From NCBI GenBank assembly GCA_015061295.1, contig SUWU01000005.1, positions 1 to 64,000 on the forward strand: a stretch of 64,000 bases of DNA. Reading direction: 5' to 3'. Origin of the DNA: Lentimicrobiaceae bacterium (GTDB taxonomy: Bacteria > Bacteroidota > Bacteroidia > Bacteroidales > F082). A program made the position numbers and the translations under genes. This document shows positions 11,253 to 21,611 of this stretch, one piece after another. Every line of letters begins with the position of its first letter. Within the stretch, counting starts at the first letter, position 1. Below the pieces are notes generated by a model, which saw only the letters and a list, made by a program, of their open reading frames with translations, had not been told where the DNA came from and did no database searches.

Positions 11253-12770
11253 TTGAAAAAAATCAAAACTTGCTTAATATCAGTCTTTTACAAGACTAAT
11301 TTAGATAAAATTGTTGCTTTATTAAAAGAGCAAAATGTTCAAATCTATGCTACTGGTGGAACTTATGATTTTATCAAAGAACTTGACGGAACTGTTAAAA
11401 CCATTGAGTCGTTGACAACATATCCTTCTATTCTCGGTGGACGTGTGAAGACTTTGCACCCAAAAGTATTTGGAGGTATCTTAGGACGTCTGCAAAATGA
11501 GAAAGACGTAGAAGAGATGAAGCAATACGAGATTCCAGCTTTCGACCTCGTTATCGTTGACCTTTATCCATTTGAAGAAACAGTAAAGAAAACCGACGAC
11601 CCTGCTCAAATTATAGAGAAAATCGACATTGGTGGCATTTCTTTAATTCGCGCTGGTGCTAAAAATTTCAACGAAGTCGTCATCGTTCCTGATTCAAAAT
11701 ATTATCTTGAATTTATGGAACTCTATAAAAACCAAGATGGATGTACAAGTATAGAAGATCGTAAACGTTTCGCAAAATACGCATTTGCAACAAGTTCTCA
11801 CTACGATGGAATGATTTACGATTGGTTTGCAAAAGACGATGAAGTGGCTGACTTGAATATTCATATCGACAGCAGAAGTGAACTTCGTTATGGTGAGAAC
11901 CCTCACCAAAAAGCCGCTTTCTACGGCAAACTCGATGAAGTATTCGAGAAACTTCATGGCAAGGATTTGTCATATAACAATCTGTTAGACCTAGAAGCCG
12001 GTCTTAACTTAATTCGTGAATTTGATGAACCTACATTTGCCATCTTAAAACACAACAATCCATGCGGCATAGCATCTCGTCCAACGATAGCAGAAGCATA
12101 CCAAGCTGCATTAGCAGGCGACCCTGTGTCGGCATTCGGAGGTGTCTTCGTAAGCAATAAAGCTATCGATGTTGAGACAGCAAACGAAATAAACAAAATG
12201 TTCTTTGAAGTCATAGTAGCTCCAGATTATAACGAAGGTGTCTTAGATATTCTCTTTGCAAAGAAAAACAGAATAGTTTTGAAACTTAAATCTAACGACT
12301 TCCCTACGAAAGTATATAAATCAGCTCTCAACGGCATCTTGACACAAGATCGTGATGTTCATACAGAGACAGCTGCTGACTTTAAGACCGTAACAAACAA
12401 AGAAGTAGCTCAACAAGAGATAGACGATTTAATCTTCGCAAACAAGATAGTGAAACACAGCCGCTCTAATGCTATAGTCCTCGCCAAAAACAAACAATTA
12501 TACGCTTCTGGTATAGGACAAACCTCACGCGTTGACGCTTTGAGACAAGCTATCGAGAAAGCACAATCTTTCAACTTCGACCTCAATGGTGCTGTCATGG
12601 CTTCAGATGCTTTCTTCCCATTCGCTGATTGCGTCGAGATCGCTAACAATGCTGGCGTCACAACCGTCATACAACCTGGAGGTTCGATAAAAGATCAAGA
12701 CTCTATCGACTATTGTAATGCTCACGATATGGCGATGGTATTCACAGGTTATCGTCATTTTAAACATTAA
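11253..12770 (+). CDS. purH: Bifunctional AICAR transformylase/IMP cyclohydrolase
   Basis: 'IYATGGTYDFIKELDGTVKTIESLTTYPSILGGRVKTLHPKVFGGIL', 'KHNNPCGIA', 'PGGSIKDQDSIDYCNAHDMAMVFTGYRHFKH'; start codon is TTG. Confidence 0.95.
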   Translation: MKKIKTCLISVFYKTNLDKIVALLKEQNVQIYATGGTYDFIKELDGTVKTIESLTTYPSILGGRVKTLHPKVFGGILGRLQNEKDVEEMKQYEIPAFDLVIVDLYPFEETVKKTDDPAQIIEKIDIGGISLIRAGAKNFNEVVIVPDSKYYLEFMELYKNQDGCTSIEDRKRFAKYAFATSSHYDGMIYDWFAKDDEVADLNIHIDSRSELRYGENPHQKAAFYGKLDEVFEKLHGKDLSYNNLLDLEAGLNLIREFDEPTFAILKHNNPCGIASRPTIAEAYQAALAGDPVSAFGGVFVSNKAIDVETANEINKMFFEVIVAPDYNEGVLDILFAKKNRIVLKLKSNDFPTKVYKSALNGILTQDRDVHTETAADFKTVTNKEVAQQEIDDLIFANKIVKHSRSNAIVLAKNKQLYASGIGQTSRVDALRQAIEKAQSFNFDLNGAVMASDAFFPFADCVEIANNAGVTTVIQPGGSIKDQDSIDYCNAHDMAMVFTGYRHFKH

Positions 12771-12788
12771 TCATAAACACAGAAAAAA

Positions 12789-13811
12789 ATGGGGTTGTTT
12801 TCATTTTTCAATAAAGAATTAGCAATAGACTTAGGCACCGCCAACACCATCATAATATACAATGACAAAGTTGTGGTTGACGAGCCTTCTATCGTTGCCA
12901 TCGAGAGAGACACACAAAAGATTATGGCTGTTGGAAAAAGAGCCATGATGATGCAAGGTAAGACACACGAGAATATAAAGACCATCAGACCATTACGCGA
13001 TGGAGTCATAGCCGACTTCCAAGCTGCTGAATATATGCTGAGGGAAATGATAAAAATGATTAACTTCCACAACAGTATTTTCCCTCCAGCACTGAAGATG
13101 GTTATTTGTATTCCTTCAGGTATCACCGAAGTTGAAGAAAGAGCTGTTAAAGACTCGGCAGAACAAGCTGGAGCTAAAGAGGTCCGTCTCATTCACGAAC
13201 CTATGGCAGCAGCCATCGGTATAGGCATTGATGTACTTGAACCTATCGGAAATATGATCGTTGACATAGGTGGCGGCACTAGCGAAATCGCTGTCATAGC
13301 ACTCGGCGGTATCGTCAATAATAAATCAATACGCACTGCTGGTGACGACTTCATCGATGATATTGTGGAACATATGCGTAAACAGCATAATATGTACGTC
13401 GGAGAAAGAACAGCCGAAATGATTAAAATTGAAGTAGGCTCCGCATTGACACAACTCGACAATCCACCTGATGAATATGCAGTACACGGTCGCGACCTCC
13501 TGACAGGTATCCCTAAAGAGATTAAAGTCAATTACTCAGAGATAGCTCATTGTTTAGACAAGAGCATCAACAAGATAGAGACTGCTGTATTACAGGCATT
13601 GGAACAAACTCCTCCAGAGTTGGCAGCCGACATCTACCGCACAGGTATCTATCTCACCGGAGGTGGTGCTTTACTTCGTGGATTGGATAAACGCTTACAC
13701 TCTAAGACTCAACTGCCTATACACGTAGCTGACGACCCTCTTAGAGCAGTGGCACGCGGAACAGGTATAGCATTGAAAAACTTCGATAAATTCCCATTCC
13801 TGATTAAATAA
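12789..13811 (+). CDS. mreB: Rod shape-determining protein MreB
   Basis: 'KELAIDLGTANTIIIYNDKVVVDEPSIVAI', 'MIVDIGGGTSEIAVIALGGIV'. Confidence 0.97.
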   Translation: MGLFSFFNKELAIDLGTANTIIIYNDKVVVDEPSIVAIERDTQKIMAVGKRAMMMQGKTHENIKTIRPLRDGVIADFQAAEYMLREMIKMINFHNSIFPPALKMVICIPSGITEVEERAVKDSAEQAGAKEVRLIHEPMAAAIGIGIDVLEPIGNMIVDIGGGTSEIAVIALGGIVNNKSIRTAGDDFIDDIVEHMRKQHNMYVGERTAEMIKIEVGSALTQLDNPPDEYAVHGRDLLTGIPKEIKVNYSEIAHCLDKSINKIETAVLQALEQTPPELAADIYRTGIYLTGGGALLRGLDKRLHSKTQLPIHVADDPLRAVARGTGIALKNFDKFPFLIK

Positions 13812-13823
13812 TCTGGATAGTTC

Positions 13824-14636
13824 ATGTATAATCTATTAAGATTCATTGAGAAATATAGTAATACATTACTGTTTTTGATATTGGAAGTGATATGTATCTT
13901 GATGTTGATATATAACCTTCCATATCAAAAACGCGAACTGACTAATTTCGGAAACAACGTAGCTGGAAAGATATTCAAAACAAAAACAAATTGGAATAAT
14001 TATTTCCACCTTAAAGACGAGAATATCATACTGACAGAGCATAATGCTGAACTGATGAGTATGCTGTCGCAACAACAAAACGATAGCCTGCACAAAACCA
14101 TCTATCACCAGAACTATAGATATATACCTGCTCAAGTCATCAATAACAGCATTTATCGCCATAATAATTATCTTGTTATAGATAAAGGCAGGAAAGACGG
14201 CTTGAAAAAAGATATGGGCGTGATATGCGAAAAAGGTATAGTAGGAAAGATTGTAAACGTGAGTGATAACTACGCCTCCGTCATCAGTATGCTCCACCCT
14301 TATAGTATTGTAAGTGCTCGATTTACCAACAATCAACATCTCGCCAACGTAAGTTGGAATACTCGAAATTATCGCTACGGAACTGTTAACGACATACCTT
14401 TACATCTAAATCCACAAAAAGGAGATACCTTGGTAACAAGCGGTTTCTCAAATGTATATCCTCCCGACATCATGATAGGAACGATAGAGGAAATGACAGA
14501 TTCAGAATCTAAAGACTTCAATAGTGCCAAGATATTATTCTCAACAAATTTCAGCACACTGCGTCACGTCTTCGTGATAGAAAACATAAATAAAAATGAA
14601 ATAGACTCTCTATTTACACAGATGAAAGATGAATAA
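13824..14636 (+). CDS. mreC: Rod shape-determining protein MreC
   Basis: Position after mreB; TM then coiled coil; 'DKGRKDGLKKDMGVICEKGIVGKIVNVSDNYASVISML'. Confidence 0.93.
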   Translation: MYNLLRFIEKYSNTLLFLILEVICILMLIYNLPYQKRELTNFGNNVAGKIFKTKTNWNNYFHLKDENIILTEHNAELMSMLSQQQNDSLHKTIYHQNYRYIPAQVINNSIYRHNNYLVIDKGRKDGLKKDMGVICEKGIVGKIVNVSDNYASVISMLHPYSIVSARFTNNQHLANVSWNTRNYRYGTVNDIPLHLNPQKGDTLVTSGFSNVYPPDIMIGTIEEMTDSESKDFNSAKILFSTNFSTLRHVFVIENINKNEIDSLFTQMKDE

Positions 14637-15150
14637 CAGACTTATCATAAACATATTACGTTTCATTGGATTATTGTTACTACAAGTCCTTATCGTCGAT
14701 AACATCAGATTGGGATATTACGTACATCCTTATGTATATGTGATATTCATTTTTCTCTTGCCTTTTAACACTCCAAAATGGCAACTGCTGCTATCAGGAT
14801 TCGCCATGGGATTTGCTGTGGATTTATTCTGCGGTACCCCAGGCCTCAATGCTGCAGCATCGGTGTTTATGGCTTTCATCAGACCATTTATAATCAACGC
14901 TATGACAAGAAGAAAAGACATCAATGAAGACGATGAGCCTTCATTTAATAATATGGGAATGCTAAGATTTATGATATATGCAACGCTTCTACTCATAGCT
15001 CACAACATAGTATTATTCCTACTTGAAACATTCAGTATCAGACTCCTCGGCATCGTAATTATACAAACCTTAATCAGCGTCATAAGTTCATTACTGCTTA
15101 TATTTTTGATACTGCTAATATTCAGAAAAAATCATAAAAAAATATCATAA
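14629..15150 (+). CDS. mreD: Rod shape-determining protein MreD
   Basis: Small multi-TM protein overlapping the mreC 3' end. Confidence 0.85.
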   Translation: MNNRLIINILRFIGLLLLQVLIVDNIRLGYYVHPYVYVIFIFLLPFNTPKWQLLLSGFAMGFAVDLFCGTPGLNAAASVFMAFIRPFIINAMTRRKDINEDDEPSFNNMGMLRFMIYATLLLIAHNIVLFLLETFSIRLLGIVIIQTLISVISSLLLIFLILLIFRKNHKKIS

Positions 15151-15162
15151 AACATCATCATT

Positions 15163-16257
15163 ATGAAAGTAAAATTATTATCAACAGCATTAGTAGCTTT
15201 ATCGCTATTATCATGCAACAAAGAACATTTTAATGTTAGCATAAACTTACAAAATGCAGAGGGAAAATCAGTATATCTACAAAAATTAGTAGATAATGAA
15301 GTTGTTGTTATGGACTCTGCTGTAATTAAGAACAACATAGCTGATTTTAAAGTAGATAAAGCCGATCCTGTAATATTTTATTCTGTTAGAATAGAAGGTG
15401 TAAGATACCCTATTGGCTTCTTCAGCGAAAATCAAGATATTGATATTACTGGCGATTTCAACGACAACAGAAACATTACTGCAAATGGTTCTGACGCACA
15501 ACAACTTATTAGCGACTACAACGCAGAAAATAATAAATTCAACAACCAACTTAGAGAGCTACGCCAACAATATGGCGAAACTGCACAAAGTAACAATACT
15601 GCTGCATTAGAGAAAATAGAAAATGATTATAATCAAATTGAAAATAATCAAAATAACTATAGAAAACTATTTTTGACAAAAAATTCCAACAGTATCGTAG
15701 CTCCTTATATCTTATACAACAACAGATATAATTATGAATTAAATGAACTTGAAGACTTTGTAAGTAACTTCAACGTAATAGATAATGATTATTCAAAGAA
15801 ATTAGATGAATATATAGCTGTTCTTCAACGTGTTGATGTAGGACAACCATATCTCGATTTCTCACAAGAGACACCTGATGGAGATATGCTATCACTTTCG
15901 GAACTCGTTGGAAAATCAAAACTTTTATTGGTAGATTTCTGGGCATCATGGTGCGGACCTTGTCGTGCTGAGAATCCTAATGTTGTAAAAGCATACAATA
16001 ATTATCATGAAAAAGGCTTCGATGTTCTCGGTGTTTCTTTAGACATGGAAAAAGAGAACTGGATAAAAGCTATTGAAGACGATGGGCTTATATGGCATAA
16101 CATCTCAGACCTCAAGTATTGGAACAACGAAGCTGCAAAGGCTTACGGAATATCATCAATTCCAAGTAATCTTTTATTAGACGAAAACGGTATCATCGTA
16201 GCCAAAAACCTTAGAGGCGACGACTTAGACAAATTCATCGGCGATTATTTGAAATAA
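15163..16257 (+). CDS. TlpA-like thioredoxin-fold lipoprotein with DUF4369-like N-terminal domain
   Basis: Lipobox 'LSLLSC', 'LLLVDFWASWCGPCRAENPNVVKAY' CxxC motif. Confidence 0.88.
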   Translation: MKVKLLSTALVALSLLSCNKEHFNVSINLQNAEGKSVYLQKLVDNEVVVMDSAVIKNNIADFKVDKADPVIFYSVRIEGVRYPIGFFSENQDIDITGDFNDNRNITANGSDAQQLISDYNAENNKFNNQLRELRQQYGETAQSNNTAALEKIENDYNQIENNQNNYRKLFLTKNSNSIVAPYILYNNRYNYELNELEDFVSNFNVIDNDYSKKLDEYIAVLQRVDVGQPYLDFSQETPDGDMLSLSELVGKSKLLLVDFWASWCGPCRAENPNVVKAYNNYHEKGFDVLGVSLDMEKENWIKAIEDDGLIWHNISDLKYWNNEAAKAYGISSIPSNLLLDENGIIVAKNLRGDDLDKFIGDYLK

Positions 16258-16271
16258 TATCTCAAACAACG

Positions 16272-16676
16272 ATGAACATCAACGATTTAAAAGATATTCT
16301 CTTAAAAGAAAACCATTCTTTGGTAATATATAAAAACAACGCCTCTGTCATTACTTCAAACGACAGAGGCGTTAATTCTCTGATTAAATTTATAGAAGAA
16401 GATAAATCACAACTCTCAGGTTCGCTTATTGCTGATAAAGTGATAGGTAAAGCAGCAGCTCTGCTCATGATATATGCTGGCGTTAAAGAAATCTACGCTC
16501 CAATCATAAGCAAACCTGCACTTCAAACCTTATTAAAACATAATGTTAAAATCTATTATGATAAAGAAGTTGAGAGAATTATCAATAGAAAAGGCGATGG
16601 TTTATGTCCGATGGAGACTTTATGCTTAGACATTGAAAAACCAGAAGAAGCCTACTTACTTCTCTCAACAAAATAG
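16272..16676 (+). CDS. DUF1893-like protein
   Basis: 'LVIYKNNASVITSNDRGVNSLIKFIEED...GKAAALLMIYAGVKEIYAPIISKPALQTLL...CPMETLC'. Confidence 0.7.
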   Translation: MNINDLKDILLKENHSLVIYKNNASVITSNDRGVNSLIKFIEEDKSQLSGSLIADKVIGKAAALLMIYAGVKEIYAPIISKPALQTLLKHNVKIYYDKEVERIINRKGDGLCPMETLCLDIEKPEEAYLLLSTK

Positions 16677-16679
16677 AAA

Positions 16680-16910
16680 TCATTTTTTGTATTCCAACTC
16701 GTACATATCATGCAAATCATGATCACTCATCTTCATAATTTCCTTATAATCCATCTGTTTGGTCAATAACAACCATTCAAAAAATTCATCTAAAAAAGAT
16801 TCTATTCCTGCTGAATGTGCCTTGTGATAAAAAAGACTTAACTTCTTTTCGGCTTTGATGTCATCGTAACCCTCTTGTTGCTGTTTTAATAATTCAATTA
16901 AGTTTTCCAT
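16680..16910 (-). CDS. Small conserved-looking hypothetical protein
   Basis: Start placed at MENLIELLKQQQEG (track start 16997 precedes it); lies between two converging/adjacent genes with no overlap. Confidence 0.55.
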   Translation of the reverse strand: MENLIELLKQQQEGYDDIKAEKKLSLFYHKAHSAGIESFLDEFFEWLLLTKQMDYKEIMKMSDHDLHDMYELEYKK

Positions 16911-17003
16911 ATAGCTATTTTTTTTAAGTTTAATAATTTGTGGTAAGAACTCACAAATATACAAATAAAACAAACTTTTGTCAAGAGGTTCACACATTTT
17001 TTT

Positions 17004-17477
17004 TTAAACATGATGATACGGTTCACCCTTTATAATGGTGAAAGCACGGTACAATTGCTCAACAAAAATCAATCGTATCATCTGATGAGAGAATGTCATG
17101 GCAGAAAGACTAATCTTAGATTTAGCTTTAGAATATACTTCCTTTGAGAAACCATAAGGACCTCCAACGACGAAAAATAATCTCTTACTTCCTCCATTCA
17201 TCTGCTTTTCAATCCATTGAGAAAAATCCACTGATGTGAAAGTCTTGCCATTTTCATCTAACAAAATAAGATCATCACCACTATTAAGTTGAGACAAAAT
17301 AAGATCACCTTCAGCTTTTTTCTGCTGCTCCTCACTAAGTGTCTTCCTATTCTTAATGTCGGGAATAACCTTCATCTCAAAAGGAATATAATGCTCTAAC
17401 CTTTTGATATATTTACCGATACCTGTCTCTAAATAACTTTCATCGGTTTTTCCTATAACGAGAAATATAATTTTCAT
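17004..17477 (-). CDS. rlmH: 23S rRNA (pseudouridine1915-N3)-methyltransferase RlmH
   Basis: 'MKIIFLVIGKTDES', 'LILLDENGKTFTSVDFSQWIEKQ', 'FVVGGPYGFS', 'LSLSAMTFSHQMIRLIFVEQLYRAFTIIKGEPYHH'. Confidence 0.95.
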   Translation of the reverse strand: MKIIFLVIGKTDESYLETGIGKYIKRLEHYIPFEMKVIPDIKNRKTLSEEQQKKAEGDLILSQLNSGDDLILLDENGKTFTSVDFSQWIEKQMNGGSKRLFFVVGGPYGFSKEVYSKAKSKISLSAMTFSHQMIRLIFVEQLYRAFTIIKGEPYHHV

Positions 17478-17583
17478 AACGACAAAGGTAGTGAAAAAAT
17501 AACAATCAACAATATACATTGTCACGTTGACTCATTAACAATTTTTTTTAATTTTGAAATCTGTTATAACAAAAAATAACATT

Positions 17584-18759
17584 ATGGAAATCAGTGTTTT
17601 TCTTAATAGCATAAAGCAAGATTTTATCGAAAGTTGTAATTTATATCATCATAATCAGATAGGAAATAGTATTATGATTTATAAAGATAATGAAGATTTT
17701 CCTGATTTAGATGGTTTTCAACTCGCTATTGTTGGAGTTGAGGAAGACCGTAATTCTTTCAATAATAAAGGATGTAAAGATGCTCCAAATGCTGTGAGAA
17801 AATCGTTGTATCAACTTTTCAATCATTGGAATAACTTAAATATCATTGATTTAGGTAATATAAAGAATGGCTTTGGCATAGAAGATACTTACTTTGCTCT
17901 TAACAATGTTTTTACAACTTTGATGAAATATCGTATAATACCTATTATTATAGGTGGCAGTCAGGATTTGACTTATCCAATTTACCAAGTCTATGAAAAC
18001 ACAGGTAAATTGGTGAATATCACTTCCATCGACTCGCGCTTCGATATTGGACAAGATAACGAAGTTTTGAGTTCTAATTCTTATTTAAGTTATATTATTT
18101 TACATCAGCCTAATTTTCTTTTCAACTTTACTAATATAGGTTATCAAAATTATTATGTCGATAATCAGAGTATTGATTTGATGAACCAACTACTCTTCGA
18201 TGTTCACAGAATAGGTAATGTTAAAAATAATATAGAACTTACCGAGCCTCTGATAAGAAATGCCGATATTGTCACTATTGATGTATCAGCTTTCCGAGCT
18301 TCCGATGCTCCAGGCGTTCAATATAACTCACCTAATGGATTCTCTTCTGAAGATGGCTGTAAAATGACTCGCTACGCTGGTCTCAACAACAAACTTACAT
18401 CAATAGGTTTCTTCGAATATAACCCTTCATATGATGTTAATAATATGACAGCCAATTCTATATCGCAGATGATATGGTATTTTATTGAAGGATATAACAG
18501 TAGAATCGATGATTTGCCTTCCAATAATAGCCGCGACTTCAAACGTTTCATTGTTCAATTTGAAGGCATCGACGATGATTTAGTTTTTATTTGTAATAAA
18601 ATAACAGGAAAATGGTGGATAGATCTGTCTTTCAAGAGTAAAGACAGAGAAAAATATGAGAGACATCATTACATTCCTTGTTCAAGAGAAGATTATGAAC
18701 AAGCATTAAAAAATGAAATTCCCGACAAATGGTGGCAGTTTTATCAAAAACTGATGTAA
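17584..18759 (+). CDS. Arginase/formimidoylglutamase-superfamily protein with atypical metal-site motifs
   Basis: 'IIIGGSQDLTYPIYQ', 'SIDSRFDIG', 'TIDVSAFRASDAPG' correspond in position to GGDHS, DAHxD and DxDxxDPxxxPG. Confidence 0.75.
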   Translation: MEISVFLNSIKQDFIESCNLYHHNQIGNSIMIYKDNEDFPDLDGFQLAIVGVEEDRNSFNNKGCKDAPNAVRKSLYQLFNHWNNLNIIDLGNIKNGFGIEDTYFALNNVFTTLMKYRIIPIIIGGSQDLTYPIYQVYENTGKLVNITSIDSRFDIGQDNEVLSSNSYLSYIILHQPNFLFNFTNIGYQNYYVDNQSIDLMNQLLFDVHRIGNVKNNIELTEPLIRNADIVTIDVSAFRASDAPGVQYNSPNGFSSEDGCKMTRYAGLNNKLTSIGFFEYNPSYDVNNMTANSISQMIWYFIEGYNSRIDDLPSNNSRDFKRFIVQFEGIDDDLVFICNKITGKWWIDLSFKSKDREKYERHHYIPCSREDYEQALKNEIPDKWWQFYQKLM

Positions 18760-18768
18760 ACAAATTGT

Positions 18769-19362
18769 TTAAATCATTCTATCTGGATTGTTATTAATAA
18801 AATTACTCCAGCTGTTAGATGATTTTTTTCCTTTAGGAATTTTAACAGTTTTACTCTCAGAAGTAGTACCTATCACATCAAGAGAACGTTGGAAATAATG
18901 ACAAACAGCTGCTGCCGTTGCATCGGTAGCATCAAGGAAGTCAGGAAGATGATCAAACTTAATGATTTTCTGTAACATGAGAGCTACCTGTTCTTTCGAT
19001 GCTGCTCCATTACCTGTGATAGACTGTTTTATCTTACGCGGTGAATATTCAAAAATAGGAATGTCTCTATACAAAGCAGCGGCCATGGCAACACCTTGAG
19101 CTCTACCCAATTTCAACATCGACTGAACATTTTTTCCATAAAACGGCGCTTCTATAGCCAACTCATCAGGATGATACTCATCTACTATCTCTAATACTCT
19201 CTCAAAAATCTTCTTTAACTTTAACGCCTGATTATCATATTGTTTCAACTTTAAAACACCCATTCGTAATAATGATAGTTGCTTTTCCTTCTGCATAATC
19301 AAACTATATCCCATTATCATAGTGCCTGGGTCGATACCTAATATAATCCTTTCCTTAATCAT
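18769..19362 (-). CDS. ruvC: Holliday junction endodeoxyribonuclease RuvC
   Basis: 'ILGIDPGTMIMGYSLI', 'AIEAPFYGKNVQSMLKLGRAQGVAMAAAL', 'SPRKIKQSITGNGAASKEQVALML', 'DATDATAAAVCHY'. Confidence 0.95.
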   Translation of the reverse strand: MIKERIILGIDPGTMIMGYSLIMQKEKQLSLLRMGVLKLKQYDNQALKLKKIFERVLEIVDEYHPDELAIEAPFYGKNVQSMLKLGRAQGVAMAAALYRDIPIFEYSPRKIKQSITGNGAASKEQVALMLQKIIKFDHLPDFLDATDATAAAVCHYFQRSLDVIGTTSESKTVKIPKGKKSSNSWSNFINNNPDRMI

Positions 19363-19400
19363 TTTTTACTATTTTTGTAGCAACAAATATGTAACTGTTA

Positions 19401-20390
19401 ATGAGCGACAAAGCAAAAATAATAAAATTCACAGAAACAATAGTCAAAATAGTAATAGTACTATTGGGAATATGGATTTTATATAAAAAAATCATTCAAA
19501 ATCAAAATGTTACACAAGTATGGAATGATATTAAAATATCATTCACCGATAAAAATCAATTCATTTTAATGATAGCAGCTTTTTTGCTTGTAACTGTAAA
19601 CATATTATTGGAAGCATTAAAATGGAAGATTCAAGTGAAACCTATAGAAGATATAAGTCTCGGTAAATCATATATCTCCATTTTTACAGGCATGACAGCT
19701 GGAATGTTTTTTCCTAACAGAATGGGTAATTTTCTCGGAAGAATTTTCATCTTAGAAAAAGGCGATAGAATAAAAGCCGCAATGGTAACCATAGTAGGAG
19801 GTTTTGCTCAGATGATAGCTACAGTGTGTTTTGGTATGATAGCTCTACTATTCTTCATCGAAAAAAATAAATTGTTAATATTTTTTGGAATAATAATTAT
19901 TATCTCACTATTAATAATAATGTACTTTAAGATACATCTGTTAAAATATCTACAGTTGTTTATACCTAAACGCTTCAAAGAAAAAACCAAATCTTACATA
20001 GAAATATTTTCTCAATACAATAAAAAAGAACTTACTGAAATACTAATCATCTCATTTGCAAGATATTTACTCTATTCATTTCAATTTGTGATATTAATTT
20101 GGGCTTTCAATGTTCCTCTGTCATACATCAATGCCATGATTCCAATATCATTAACATATCTCATGATGATGATTGTGCCTTATATCACAATAACTGAAAT
20201 AGCCGTTAGAGGTTCTGTAAGCATTTTGATATTTGAAAAATGGCTGATGATGAACGGAATAAATTCTTCGTTGAGCGCAATGGTGTTCTCTGCAAGCTCT
20301 TTGTTATGGATTTTTAACATAGCAATACCAGCTGTTATAGGTTTATTTTTAACAAATCGTTTAAAATTCTTTAGAAAAAATGAATTATGA
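19401..20390 (+). CDS. UPF0104/lysylphosphatidylglycerol synthase-type integral membrane protein
   Basis: Multi-TM, 'EALKWKIQV...SYISIFTGMTAGMFFPNRMGNFLGRIFIL' typical of PF03706-like proteins. Confidence 0.7.
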   Translation: MSDKAKIIKFTETIVKIVIVLLGIWILYKKIIQNQNVTQVWNDIKISFTDKNQFILMIAAFLLVTVNILLEALKWKIQVKPIEDISLGKSYISIFTGMTAGMFFPNRMGNFLGRIFILEKGDRIKAAMVTIVGGFAQMIATVCFGMIALLFFIEKNKLLIFFGIIIIISLLIIMYFKIHLLKYLQLFIPKRFKEKTKSYIEIFSQYNKKELTEILIISFARYLLYSFQFVILIWAFNVPLSYINAMIPISLTYLMMMIVPYITITEIAVRGSVSILIFEKWLMMNGINSSLSAMVFSASSLLWIFNIAIPAVIGLFLTNRLKFFRKNEL

Positions 20391-21519
20391 TCTTCTTCAA
20401 ATATCGCTGAATATAATCTTAATAATAACGAGTTTATATTTTATCTGCATAGCTGCATTCACATTGGGTTTATATAATTTGAAGGAAAAAAATTATAATA
20501 TCGATAAATCTTCAACAACAAAAGTATCTGTGTTGATAGCGGCACGCAATGAAGAGGAAAACATAGAAAATATTTTGTTATCTCTTTATAATCAGACATT
20601 TCCAAAAGAACTATTTGAAGTTATAATAGTTGACGATCATTCGGAAGATAACACGAAAACAATCATAGATAACTTTATCAACAACAATAAAGATTTCAAC
20701 ATGCAGGTTTTCATTTCTGAAGGCAAAGGAAAGAAAGCTGCTATTTCTCAGGCACTTCATAAAGCTAAAAATCATCTTATCATTGTAACAGATGCCGACT
20801 GTATTCTTAACACCCTTTGGATTGAAAATATAGTGGCTTTTTATCAGAAGACAAAATCTAAAATGATATTAGCTCCTGTTCTGCTGACACCAAGCAATAC
20901 TTTATTTGAAAAAATGCAAGTATTAGAACATTTAAGTCTGATGGGAAGCACAGCCGGTTCCGCCGCTATAGGCTTTCCTGTGATGTGTAACGGCGCAAAT
21001 ATGGCATATGAAAGAGAAGCTGCTTTAGAAGTGGAAAAACTTCGCCACGACTTCAATATTCCATCTGGTGATGATATGTTCCTTTTAGAACAATTCGTTA
21101 AAAATTACGGATATAAAAATGTTAAATTCTTATTGAGTAAGTCAGCCATCGTCAAGACTAAAACATGTAAAACAATAAAAGATTTCTTCAAACAAAGAAG
21201 ACGCTGGGTTTCAAAGACTAAATCTTACACCAATTGGAAAATAATAACAACGGCATTGATAGTATTCTTCTTTAACATAAGTATTATATCATTGCTAATC
21301 AGTGCATTCTTTATACCAGCTCTGTGGAGTTTGTATGTTTTGTTAACATTATTAAAATTCTTTATAGATTTTCCTTTGTTAAAAAATATTACCAATTTCA
21401 TGAACCAAAGCAACTTAATGAAATGGGCTCTTCCTTTGGAATTTATATATCCTTTTTATGTCACTTTCACAGCCATCAGCGGACTGCTAATTAATGTCAG
21501 TTGGAAAGGTCAAAAGTAG
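20380..21519 (+). CDS. Family 2 glycosyltransferase, membrane-anchored
   Basis: 'VSVLIAARNEEENIENILLSLYNQTFP...VIIVDDHSEDNT', 'VTDADCIL', 'FFKQRRRWVSK', terminal TM segments. Confidence 0.9.
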   Translation: MNYDLLQISLNIILIITSLYFICIAAFTLGLYNLKEKNYNIDKSSTTKVSVLIAARNEEENIENILLSLYNQTFPKELFEVIIVDDHSEDNTKTIIDNFINNNKDFNMQVFISEGKGKKAAISQALHKAKNHLIIVTDADCILNTLWIENIVAFYQKTKSKMILAPVLLTPSNTLFEKMQVLEHLSLMGSTAGSAAIGFPVMCNGANMAYEREAALEVEKLRHDFNIPSGDDMFLLEQFVKNYGYKNVKFLLSKSAIVKTKTCKTIKDFFKQRRRWVSKTKSYTNWKIITTALIVFFFNISIISLLISAFFIPALWSLYVLLTLLKFFIDFPLLKNITNFMNQSNLMKWALPLEFIYPFYVTFTAISGLLINVSWKGQK

Positions 21520-21611
21520 CAAAGTAAAAAGTCGGTTTTTCATATATTCATTTATCTATTAATTAAATTTTAAAAATTAATATTAATATAAAAAATGAAT
21601 GAATAACTCAT

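Noticed and set aside
12789-15150. Missing mrdA/rodA after mreBCD as evidence of gene loss
   Set aside because: The genes are only absent from this neighbourhood; they may be elsewhere in the genome.
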